A stretch of 64,000 nucleotides of DNA, taken from NCBI GenBank assembly GCA_014338005.1, contig QUBZ01000001.1, positions 62,001 to 126,000 of the forward strand. Direction: 5' to 3'. Each line of letters opens with the position of its first letter. Positions within the stretch are counted from its first letter, which is position 1. This DNA is from Chloroflexota bacterium. Lineage in GTDB: Bacteria > Chloroflexota > Anaerolineae > Aggregatilineales > Phototrophicaceae. The position numbers were made by a program, and so were the translations under genes. Of this stretch, positions 17,653 through 24,472 are shown one piece after another. The notes beneath the pieces are model-generated. The model was not told the origin of the DNA and did not search any database. It worked only from the letters and a program-made list of their open reading frames with translations.

Positions 17653-18657
17653 GTGCAGATCACTATCTACGAGCACAAGACCGTGTTTGAAGAACTTCAA
17701 CACGAATGGAATGAACTGCTGCACCGCAGCGCATCCGACCGGCTTTTTAGCACCTGGGAATGGCAGTCCACCTGGTGGGAAACGTATCAACCCGGCCAAT
17801 TGTGGGTGATTGCCTGCCGCGACGATGATGGCCGGCTGGTTGGTCTGGCCCCCTGGTTCATCGAGCAAAACCCGGCACATGGCCGTGTCGTGCGTAGTAT
17901 CGGCTGCGTGGAGGTGACAGACTATCTGGACATCATCATAGACACGGGTTATATCGAACCGGTTTTAAACGATCTGGCTCACTATGTCAGCGACTGCCGG
18001 GGTATGTTCGATGTCATTGATCTGTGCAATCTGCCGGAAGACTCTCCGGTCTATCTCCATTTTCCAGACATCCTTACACAGCATGGTTTTGCCGTCACCG
18101 TCAAACAGCAGGAGGTTTGTCCGGTCATTAAACTGCCCGGCGACTGGGATGTTTATCTCGATTCGCTGGATAAAAAGAACCGCCACGAGCTGCGCCGCAA
18201 GCTCCGCCGCGCCGATGCCGGTGATGTGAGCTGGTATATTGTTGGTCCATCACATCAACTCGATGAGGAGGTGGAGCGTTTTCTCACGCTGATGGCCGCC
18301 AGCCACCAGGAAAAAGCAGATTTCCTGCAAAATCCTCAAAACCTGGAATTTTTCAGGAGGATTGCGCCGGTCGCGTATCAAAATGGCTGGCTGCAATTGA
18401 ACTTCCTGACCATAAACGGCCAAGCAGCGGCGACCTATCTGAATTTTGTCTACAACCGCCATGTGCTGGTCTACAATTCCGGCTTGCTGCCGGGGGAATA
18501 TGGGCATCTCAGCCCTGGTATTGTCCTGCTGGCCTACAATATTCGGCACGCCATCGAAAACAATGCCGTTGTGTTTGACTTTCTACGCGGAAACGAGGTT
18601 TATAAATATCGCATGGGCGCGCAGGATACGCGCGTTTTTATGCTGAGGGCTTCATGA
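17653..18657 (+). CDS. GNAT-fold acyltransferase of the CelD/BcsL (FemAB-like) type
   Basis: A 334-residue protein. The opening FSTWEWQSTWWETY and the later core (DSLDKKNRHELRRKLRR; AATYLNFVYNRHVLVYNSG; FDFLRGNEVYKYRMGA) match the CelD/BcsL double-GNAT family, which transfers acyl groups to polysaccharide or envelope substrates. The GTG start at 17653 is the best available: GGAG lies about 15 bases upstream, so the site is not ideal. A TATAAT at 17590-17595 may be its -10. The stop overlaps the start of the following glycosyltransferase by four bases, so the pair probably acts in one cell-surface or glycolipid pathway. The substrate is unknown. Confidence 0.8.
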   Translation: MQITIYEHKTVFEELQHEWNELLHRSASDRLFSTWEWQSTWWETYQPGQLWVIACRDDDGRLVGLAPWFIEQNPAHGRVVRSIGCVEVTDYLDIIIDTGYIEPVLNDLAHYVSDCRGMFDVIDLCNLPEDSPVYLHFPDILTQHGFAVTVKQQEVCPVIKLPGDWDVYLDSLDKKNRHELRRKLRRADAGDVSWYIVGPSHQLDEEVERFLTLMAASHQEKADFLQNPQNLEFFRRIAPVAYQNGWLQLNFLTINGQAAATYLNFVYNRHVLVYNSGLLPGEYGHLSPGIVLLAYNIRHAIENNAVVFDFLRGNEVYKYRMGAQDTRVFMLRAS

Positions 18658-19931
18658 CCGTTCGACACCTGGCCGTATTATGCGTGCATACCAGCCCGTT
18701 AGCGAGCCTGGGCGGAGACAAAACCGGCGGCATGAATGTTTATGTGCGCGAATTCGCTTTGGAGTTTGCCCGGCGCGGTATTCATATTGACATTTATACC
18801 CGGAAGACTGCCCCCGAAATGCCGGCAGTTGACCACAGCCTGGGCGAAAATATCCGGGTTATTTATGTTCGTTCCGGGCCGGAGCGGCCCCTAACCCCGG
18901 ATGAGGTGTTTCCCTACCTGTCACAATTTACAGCCGGGGTGCTGGCTTTTTCCACTGTCGAGAACATCCGCTACGACGCGATCTACAGCCATTATTGGTT
19001 AAGCGGTGTAGTCGCCTATCATCTGCGAGAAGTCTGGGGGATACCGTTTGTCCAGATGTTCCATACCCTGGGACACATGAAGAAGCGCATTGCGCGCAGC
19101 CCGGATTCCTCGTTAACTCCTGATATACGGATACACTATGAAACCAAAATCACCGGCTGGGCAAACTATATCATTGCTGCTACCCCCGCTGAGCAGTCTC
19201 AGCTTCTGTGGTTGTATCGTGCCGACCGTCGCAAAATCGTAGTTATTCCGCCCGGTATAAATACAGAGCATTTTCGACCACTGCCATCAGAGCAGGCGCG
19301 TGAACGGCTGGGCATTCCGGCGCATCAAAAGGTGCTGCTTTTTGTCGGGCGTATTGAGCCGCTTAAAGGCGTGGATAACATCCTGCGCGCGCTGCATCTC
19401 ATCTATCAGGCCCGACCTGATTTGCTCGATGATGTGCGCCTGGTGGTTATTGGCGGTGACGTGACCGATTCAAACAACTACGAATTGGCGCGCCTGCGAC
19501 AGATGAGTGAGCAGTTTGGTCTGTCCCGCATTGTTGAGTTCGTGGGGGCGAAGGGACAACACCTGCTCCCCTATTATTACGCTGCGGCGCTGGCGGTTAT
19601 CATGCCTTCGGACTACGAGTCATTCGGGCTGGTCGCCCTGGAAGCAATGGCCTGCGGGGTGCCGGTTATCGCCTCGCAGGTCGGCGGGCTGGCATTTCTC
19701 ATTCAGGATGGAAAAACCGGATTCCTCGTCCCCGTGCGGGAACCCGCCGCTCTGGCCGAGCGTATTGTATTTTTGCTGGATAACCCCCAGTTTCGCCGGA
19801 GTATGGGTCAGGCTGCTGCCACCCTGGCGCAGTCTTATAGTTGGTCGGCAATTGCCGACCGGCTCCTCTCAGTTTTCGCCGGCGTCATCGAGCGACCGCG
19901 GCTTACCCACCATAAGCGTTCGGGATATTAG
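18654..19931 (+). CDS. GT4-family glycosyltransferase (MshA / sucrose-phosphate-synthase-like)
   Basis: A 425-residue GT-B glycosyltransferase. The N-terminal GGDKTGGMNVYVRELAL-like segment (seen as TGGMNVYVREFALEFA) is the acceptor-side motif shared by MshA and sucrose-phosphate synthases. The donor domain has LFVGRIEPLKGVDNIL and the E-x7-E motif in PSDYESFGLVALEAMACG. It would transfer a sugar from a nucleotide sugar to an unidentified acceptor. It is translationally coupled to the acyltransferase gene upstream (ATGA overlap). Its 3' end overlaps by 29 bases the small convergent gene. Confidence 0.9.
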   Translation: MTVRHLAVLCVHTSPLASLGGDKTGGMNVYVREFALEFARRGIHIDIYTRKTAPEMPAVDHSLGENIRVIYVRSGPERPLTPDEVFPYLSQFTAGVLAFSTVENIRYDAIYSHYWLSGVVAYHLREVWGIPFVQMFHTLGHMKKRIARSPDSSLTPDIRIHYETKITGWANYIIAATPAEQSQLLWLYRADRRKIVVIPPGINTEHFRPLPSEQARERLGIPAHQKVLLFVGRIEPLKGVDNILRALHLIYQARPDLLDDVRLVVIGGDVTDSNNYELARLRQMSEQFGLSRIVEFVGAKGQHLLPYYYAAALAVIMPSDYESFGLVALEAMACGVPVIASQVGGLAFLIQDGKTGFLVPVREPAALAERIVFLLDNPQFRRSMGQAAATLAQSYSWSAIADRLLSVFAGVIERPRLTHHKRSGY

Positions 19932-20211
19932 CCACCGCTGCGGCGATGTACGGTTCTTTTGACTGAATCTCGATGGCTTCTTCCTCGTCCAGAACAACCT
20001 GCCCCCGGTAGTACAGTACATCATTAAACAGATCGTAACGGTAGCGCCGGCTGACCCATCCATACTGTGGATGCTGGAAGGCCACATCAAAAACGATTGC
20101 TTCTTCTTCCAGCATAATTTTTTCGTCAAGTATCCAGACCGGCGCGAATTGTTCAAGATGCGGTTTGGCTTTACGGTCGCGCTGTGCGCGCAGGTTGTTT
20201 TGGGTATCCAT
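19903..20211 (-). CDS. Small soluble protein of unknown function
   Basis: 102 residues, starting at the ATG at 20211. The open frame extends further upstream, but that part lacks protein-like character. The sequence is acidic and aromatic (LEEEAIVFDVAFQHPQYGW, SRRYRYDLFNDVLYYRGQ) with no membrane segment and no motif I recognise. It is convergent with the glycosyltransferase gene and shares 29 bases with it. A GGAG lies 11 bases before the ATG. It is likely a real conserved gene rather than a shadow, because its codon third positions are GC-rich in this frame. Confidence 0.55.
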   Translation of the reverse strand: MDTQNNLRAQRDRKAKPHLEQFAPVWILDEKIMLEEEAIVFDVAFQHPQYGWVSRRYRYDLFNDVLYYRGQVVLDEEEAIEIQSKEPYIAAAVANIPNAYGG

Positions 20212-20395
20212 CTCGCTTTTTGCTCCGATTTTTCCGTGTGATGAGGGTTTACGATTACCGCATTGTATTGTAACGATTTCATGGCCGCTTCGACAGGGTT
20301 TTAGCACAGATGGTTTTCTGTGATGACCCGGCCTAGTTAGGCCGTAAATTTTGAGTATAATTCTCACGCTGCGAAGTGAGTGTTTTGAGGAGACT

Positions 20396-20632
20396 GTGCC
20401 GTTGCGTGAAATCATTCGTGTAGCCTGGGAACGGCTGAAAGTGATTTCGGCTGTTGTGGGTGAAGCGCAGGCGCGTGGAATTGCCACGCTGTTTTATTTT
20501 ACTGTTCTCGCTCCTTTCGGGTTGGCGTCCCGGCTGCTCAGCGACCCGCTTCGCCTGCGCCCTGACCGGGCGAGCTGGGTGGGGCGCGAACCCGTTTCGA
20601 ATGAACTGGATGCCGCCAGGCAGCAAGGTTAG
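20396..20632 (+). CDS. Small membrane-associated protein upstream of carbamoyltransferase (SxtJ-like)
   Basis: About 78 residues. An amphipathic start (REIIRVAWERLKVISAVVGEAQARG) precedes one hydrophobic stretch (ATLFYFTVLAPFGLASRL) and a DPLRLRP...WV tail, a layout like that of SxtJ-type miniproteins near carbamoyltransferases. GAGGAG (20387-20392) is three bases from the GTG at 20396 and nine from an in-frame TTG at 20402, so either may be the start. A TATAAT at 20356-20361 is a probable -10. The stop is three bases before the carbamoyltransferase ATG. Function unknown; the family name is from layout only. Confidence 0.6.
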   Translation: MPLREIIRVAWERLKVISAVVGEAQARGIATLFYFTVLAPFGLASRLLSDPLRLRPDRASWVGREPVSNELDAARQQG

Positions 20633-20635
20633 TTT

Positions 20636-22432
20636 ATGTACATACTGGGCATTTCCTGCTTTTATCACGATTCGGCGGTGGCGCTGCTCAAAGACGGCCA
20701 GTTAGTGGCTGCTGCGATGGAAGAGCGGTTCTCTCGCAAAAAGCATGATAACGGCTTTCCCCATAAGGCGATTGAGTTCTGCCTGCAAAAAGCCGGCATT
20801 CAGGGGGGCGACCTCGATTACGCCGTATTCTACGAAAAGCCGCTGGTGAAATTCGAACGCATTCTGCTGACCACGCTGAACACATTCCCAAAATCCGGCG
20901 ATGTCTGGCGCGATGCGATGACAACCTGGCTGAAGGAAAAACTTTGGATCAAAAACCTCATCCAGAAAGAAGTCGGTGTGCGTTATGACCGCGTGTTATT
21001 CTGCGATCATCATATGAGCCACGCGGCCAGCGCGTTTTTTGCCAGCCCCTTCAGGGAAGCGGCAGTGCTGACGGTAGATGGTGTTGGCGAATGGACAACC
21101 ACAACACTTGGCACGGCAACCAGCGTTTGGGACGGTGAAACGTCTGGCAGTTCAAACCAGATTACGTTATTTCAGGAACAGCGATTCCCGCATTCATTGG
21201 GGCTGATGTATTCGGCCTTTACAGCCTACCTGGGATTTCGCGTCAACAACGGCGAGTATAAAGTGATGGGTATGGCCCCCTACGGGGAGCCGCGTTACCT
21301 GGACAAAGTGGAAAAACTGATAACCGTCAACTCTGATGATGGCAGCTTCCACCTTAACATGGATTATTTCAGCTTCCACCATTCCACGCAGCACACCTAC
21401 AACCGGCGTTTTATTGACCTGTTCGGCGAGCCGCGCGCGCCCGAGTCGGAGTTTTTCACGATGGCGACCAATCCTGAGCGCGCCGCCGAAAAAGCCGCGA
21501 TGGATGCCAATCAGCATTATGCCGATATCGCGGCCAGCATCCAGCGGGTGACGGAGGATACGCTGATCGCTATCGCCCGCTACCTGCACCGGCGCACGGG
21601 GATGAAAAATCTGGTGATGGCCGGCGGCGTGGCGCTGAATACTAAAGCCAACTACCGCATTCTCTCCGAGACGCCCTTCGATGAAATTTATATCCAGCCC
21701 GCTGCCGGCGATGATGGTGGCGCGCTGGGCGCGGCGCTGTGGGCTTACCATCTGGTGCTGGGGAAACCGCGCAGTTGGGTGATGCCCCATGCTTATTGGG
21801 GGCAGGAATACAGCGACGCCGAAAGCCGCGCATTTCTGGATTCAAAAGGTGTCGCCTACGAGTCGTTTGAAGATAACGATGATCGGCTGCTGGATGTTCT
21901 GGCCGATGCCCTCACACAAAAGAAGGTGATTGGCTTTTTCCAGGGGGCTTTCGAGTGGGGGCCACGTGCGCTGGGCAATCGCAGTATTCTGGCCGACCCG
22001 CGCAGCGAGGAGATGAAAGAGGTTGTCAACACGAAAATCAAGTTTCGAGAACCCTTCCGCCCCTTCGCACCGGTCATTTTGCGCGAGCGCGCACCGGAAT
22101 ATTTTGACTATCCCGACGTGGAAAAACACGAAGCCCCACGTTATATGCTGATGGTCAGTCCGATCAAACCGGATAAGCAGGATCAGATTCAGGCCGTTTG
22201 CCATATGGGAACCGGGCGCTTGCAAACCATCGAGCGCGAAACGAACCGCCGGTATTACGGTGTGGTAGAGCGTTTTGGGCAGGCGACCGGCGTCCCGATT
22301 GTACTCAACACGTCGTTTAATTTACGCGGCGAGCCGATTGTCAGCTCCCCACGCGACGCTTTTAACACTTTTAGCAACAGCGACATAGACATGCTTGTAT
22401 TGGGTTCGCTGCTGGTTCGCAAACCCGCGTAA
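20636..22432 (+). CDS. NodU/CmcH-family O-carbamoyltransferase
   Basis: A 598-residue enzyme that moves the carbamoyl group from carbamoyl phosphate onto a hydroxyl of a small molecule. The N-terminal Kae1-like domain opens GISCFYHDSAVALLKDG and has the metal-binding CDHHMSHAASAFFASPF and VDGVGEW. A second glycine-rich motif is MAGGVALNTKAN. The C-terminal YrdC-like domain has FEWGPRALGNRSILADPR and PIVLNTSFN. Members act in antibiotic, Nod-factor, saxitoxin and polysaccharide pathways; the substrate here is not indicated. No biosynthetic cluster surrounds it, only three miniproteins, and the operon runs 20.4-23.0 kb. Confidence 0.93.
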   Translation: MYILGISCFYHDSAVALLKDGQLVAAAMEERFSRKKHDNGFPHKAIEFCLQKAGIQGGDLDYAVFYEKPLVKFERILLTTLNTFPKSGDVWRDAMTTWLKEKLWIKNLIQKEVGVRYDRVLFCDHHMSHAASAFFASPFREAAVLTVDGVGEWTTTTLGTATSVWDGETSGSSNQITLFQEQRFPHSLGLMYSAFTAYLGFRVNNGEYKVMGMAPYGEPRYLDKVEKLITVNSDDGSFHLNMDYFSFHHSTQHTYNRRFIDLFGEPRAPESEFFTMATNPERAAEKAAMDANQHYADIAASIQRVTEDTLIAIARYLHRRTGMKNLVMAGGVALNTKANYRILSETPFDEIYIQPAAGDDGGALGAALWAYHLVLGKPRSWVMPHAYWGQEYSDAESRAFLDSKGVAYESFEDNDDRLLDVLADALTQKKVIGFFQGAFEWGPRALGNRSILADPRSEEMKEVVNTKIKFREPFRPFAPVILRERAPEYFDYPDVEKHEAPRYMLMVSPIKPDKQDQIQAVCHMGTGRLQTIERETNRRYYGVVERFGQATGVPIVLNTSFNLRGEPIVSSPRDAFNTFSNSDIDMLVLGSLLVRKPA

Positions 22433-22443
22433 GGAGGTTTTAT

Positions 22444-22614
22444 ATGCGTGACTTTCTGGCCCGTATGGGTATCCTCGGCGAACTGCTGACCTTCCTCTGG
22501 AAGCGCAAGTTATACTGGCTGATTCCGATGATTGTCGTACTGATTATCTTCGCCGTGCTTATTATTCTGGGCAGCAATCCGGCTACACAGCCGTTCATTT
22601 ATACGCTGTTTTAA
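22444..22614 (+). CDS. DUF5989-type 56-residue membrane miniprotein
   Basis: Read directly: MRDFLARMGILGELLTFLWK, then a single transmembrane helix beginning with WLIPMIVVL and ending at PFIYTLF. Length, the WKRKLYWLIP segment and the terminal PFIYTLF match the tiny family (DUF5989) that recurs next to carbamoyltransferases. AAGGAGG lies six bases before the ATG, a very strong ribosome site. The gene starts 11 bases after the carbamoyltransferase stop. Function unknown; it may anchor or regulate the enzyme at the membrane. Confidence 0.8.
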   Translation: MRDFLARMGILGELLTFLWKRKLYWLIPMIVVLIIFAVLIILGSNPATQPFIYTLF

Positions 22615-22629
22615 ATTGAGGGCTGCCGG

Positions 22630-22980
22630 ATGGATAGAACATCACTGACACTGCTGATTGTGCTGGCACTGATCGCCGTTTTTTGCGTGCCGCTGGCGCG
22701 CACTTCAAGCCGCCGTGACAAAATATACGGCGGCGCTGCCGCGCAGATTTTCCATTTTATCGGGGCCGCCAGTTATGTGGGCGTATTACCCTCGGCGCTC
22801 TTTGGTTCGTTTCTGGTCGGCCCGTTGGAACTGGGTATCCCGCTGGCGCTGGGTTTTCTGGGCATCACACTGGTGTCGCTGCTGCTGTATGCGGTGTTCG
22901 AGCAGCCTGTGAAAGCCAAACGCCAGCCGGCAAAAGATCAGGGCTGGACGGCGGAGGATGCTTTAAAGTCCGGTCTGTGA
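22630..22980 (+). CDS. Small multi-pass membrane protein of the carbamoyltransferase operon
   Basis: 116 residues with three hydrophobic segments (TLLIVLALIAVFCVPLA; GAASYVGVLPSALFGSFLV; IPLALGFLGITLVSLLLYAVF) and a short charged C-terminal tail. No motif is recognised. It starts 15 bases after the DUF5989 gene with a GAGG upstream and is in the same orientation, so it is the last gene of the operon. The convergent NADH dehydrogenase gene ends four bases after it. Confidence 0.72.
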   Translation: MDRTSLTLLIVLALIAVFCVPLARTSSRRDKIYGGAAAQIFHFIGAASYVGVLPSALFGSFLVGPLELGIPLALGFLGITLVSLLLYAVFEQPVKAKRQPAKDQGWTAEDALKSGL

Positions 22981-22984
22981 TGTT

Positions 22985-24304
22985 TTAGCCTTCGATTACG
23001 GGTTCGCGCCTGTCCTCTGTCCGCGTCTCAGGCATCGCCGCATCAAAACGCCGGTGTTCGAGTATAATACGCACCGAGCGATCATAGGTCAGGTAATTCC
23101 AGGCCCAGTTCAGAAAAACGCTCATCTGGTTGCGGAAGCCCATCAGCCAGATGAGATGCAAACCAAGCCAGGCGATCCAGGCAGCGAACCCGGTTAGCTG
23201 CACGCGGTAAAAAAGCCAGGCCACTGCCCGACGGCGGCCAATTGTCGCCATAATGCCCCGGCCATGATAACGAAATGGCTGAAGTTCCAGCCCTTTCAGC
23301 CGGCACAGGATATTCCTGGCTGCCAGAATACCCTGCTGTTTTGCTACCGGAATCAGCATGGGGTAAGGCTGGCCGTGAAGGTCTTCCAGGTAAGCCATAT
23401 CTCCGACCACGTACACATCATCATGTCCCGGCAGTTCCAGCGTGGGCAGCACCGGCACGCGCCCACTTCGCTGGAGTTCAACACCCAGCATTTGGGCAGT
23501 CGGTGATGCTTTAACGCCTGCCGACCATACCAGCGTGCAGCTTGGGATGAAACGCCCGCTCTTAAGGAACACGCCTTCTTCCGTCACGTTTTCCACTGTT
23601 TCGCCAAGCATCAGTTCCACGCCCAACGACTTTAACTGCCGATAGGCAGCTTTTTGCAGGCGTTCCGGGTACGTTCCTAACAAATGATCTGCCGCTTCAA
23701 CCAGGACAACACGAGCCGTTAAATTCTGCGCGTCGGAGAACTCCTCGCGTAAGACGTGGTTGTACAGCTCGTACAAAGCGCCGGCTGTCTCCAACCCGGT
23801 CGGCCCGCCGCCAACAACGACCAGCGTGGTCAGGGCCCGACGGTAAACCGGGTCTTCCGTCCATAACGCGCGTTCAAACAGCTTCAGGATGTGGTTACGC
23901 AGGATAACTGCATCGTTCAGGTCTTTTAGCCCAAACGCGCGCCGCGCCAGATCACGGCTGCCGAAGTAATTGGTCACGCTTCCGGCGGCGACGATCAGAT
24001 AATCATATCGCTCGTGTCGTTCCTGGCCGTTTGTTTTGACGGTGATGTATTTGTCGGCGCGGTTAATCGCTCTCACCTCCCCTAACAGAAAGCGCACGTT
24101 GGGTTTGTTTCGGAAGATGCCGCGTGTGGGATAAGCAATATCGCTTGGATCGAGCGCGCAGGTCGCCACCTGGTACAGCAGCGGCGTGAAGGTGTGGAAG
24201 TTCTGGCGGTCAATCAGCAAAACGTCTACCGCCTGTTTCGCCAGTGTTTTTGCCGCATACAAACCACCAAAACCGGCGCCGATGATGACAACTTTCGGGC
24301 GCAT
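22985..24304 (-). CDS. ndh: Type II NADH:quinone oxidoreductase (NDH-2)
   Basis: A 439-residue flavoprotein. The FAD fold is VVIIGAGFGGLYAAKTLA at the N-terminus and the NADH fold is TLVVVGGGPTGLETAGAL (about residues 165-182). The second FAD motif is VYVVGDMAYLED, followed by the quinone-site AKQQGILAARNI. The C-terminus has amphipathic and hydrophobic helices for membrane docking. It passes electrons from NADH to quinone without pumping protons. I place the start at the ATG at 24304, eight bases after GGGAG; the frame extends upstream but across a likely regulatory site. Expression may be iron-linked (see the box at 24325). Confidence 0.93.
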   Translation of the reverse strand: MRPKVVIIGAGFGGLYAAKTLAKQAVDVLLIDRQNFHTFTPLLYQVATCALDPSDIAYPTRGIFRNKPNVRFLLGEVRAINRADKYITVKTNGQERHERYDYLIVAAGSVTNYFGSRDLARRAFGLKDLNDAVILRNHILKLFERALWTEDPVYRRALTTLVVVGGGPTGLETAGALYELYNHVLREEFSDAQNLTARVVLVEAADHLLGTYPERLQKAAYRQLKSLGVELMLGETVENVTEEGVFLKSGRFIPSCTLVWSAGVKASPTAQMLGVELQRSGRVPVLPTLELPGHDDVYVVGDMAYLEDLHGQPYPMLIPVAKQQGILAARNILCRLKGLELQPFRYHGRGIMATIGRRRAVAWLFYRVQLTGFAAWIAWLGLHLIWLMGFRNQMSVFLNWAWNYLTYDRSVRIILEHRRFDAAMPETRTEDRREPVIEG

Positions 24305-24324
24305 ATCCCACTCTCCCTGATTAT

Positions 24325-24343
24325 GCTTATCATTATCATTATA
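24325..24343 (-). promoter_or_regulatory. Fur-box-like element overlapping a TATAAT before ndh
   Basis: On the minus strand, three tandem hexamers read TATAAT, GATAAT and GATAAG, close to the hexamer array of a Fur box (GATAAT repeats). The first hexamer (24343-24338) doubles as a possible -10, though no matching -35 is visible. The element lies 21 bases before the ndh ATG, so a bound Fur-type protein would block transcription. An AT-rich promoter without a regulator is the simpler alternative. Confidence 0.35.
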
Positions 24344-24404
24344 ACTCATTTGTGAAATTTTGCACGATATACTCAGCAAACACTCATCCAGAACGGACGT
24401 AACA

Positions 24405-24433
24405 TTCCCATCGGCTGGCATTTTGATTACAAT
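24405..24433 (+). promoter_or_regulatory. Promoter for the 798-residue unknown protein
   Basis: TTCCCA (-35, 24405-24410), a 17-base spacer and TACAAT (-10, 24428-24433), 39 bases before the ATG. Both boxes are fair matches to sigma-70 consensus. Confidence 0.5.
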
Positions 24434-24472
24434 CAGGTTTGAATTCGATTTGAAATTTTAGAGCGGGTACAT

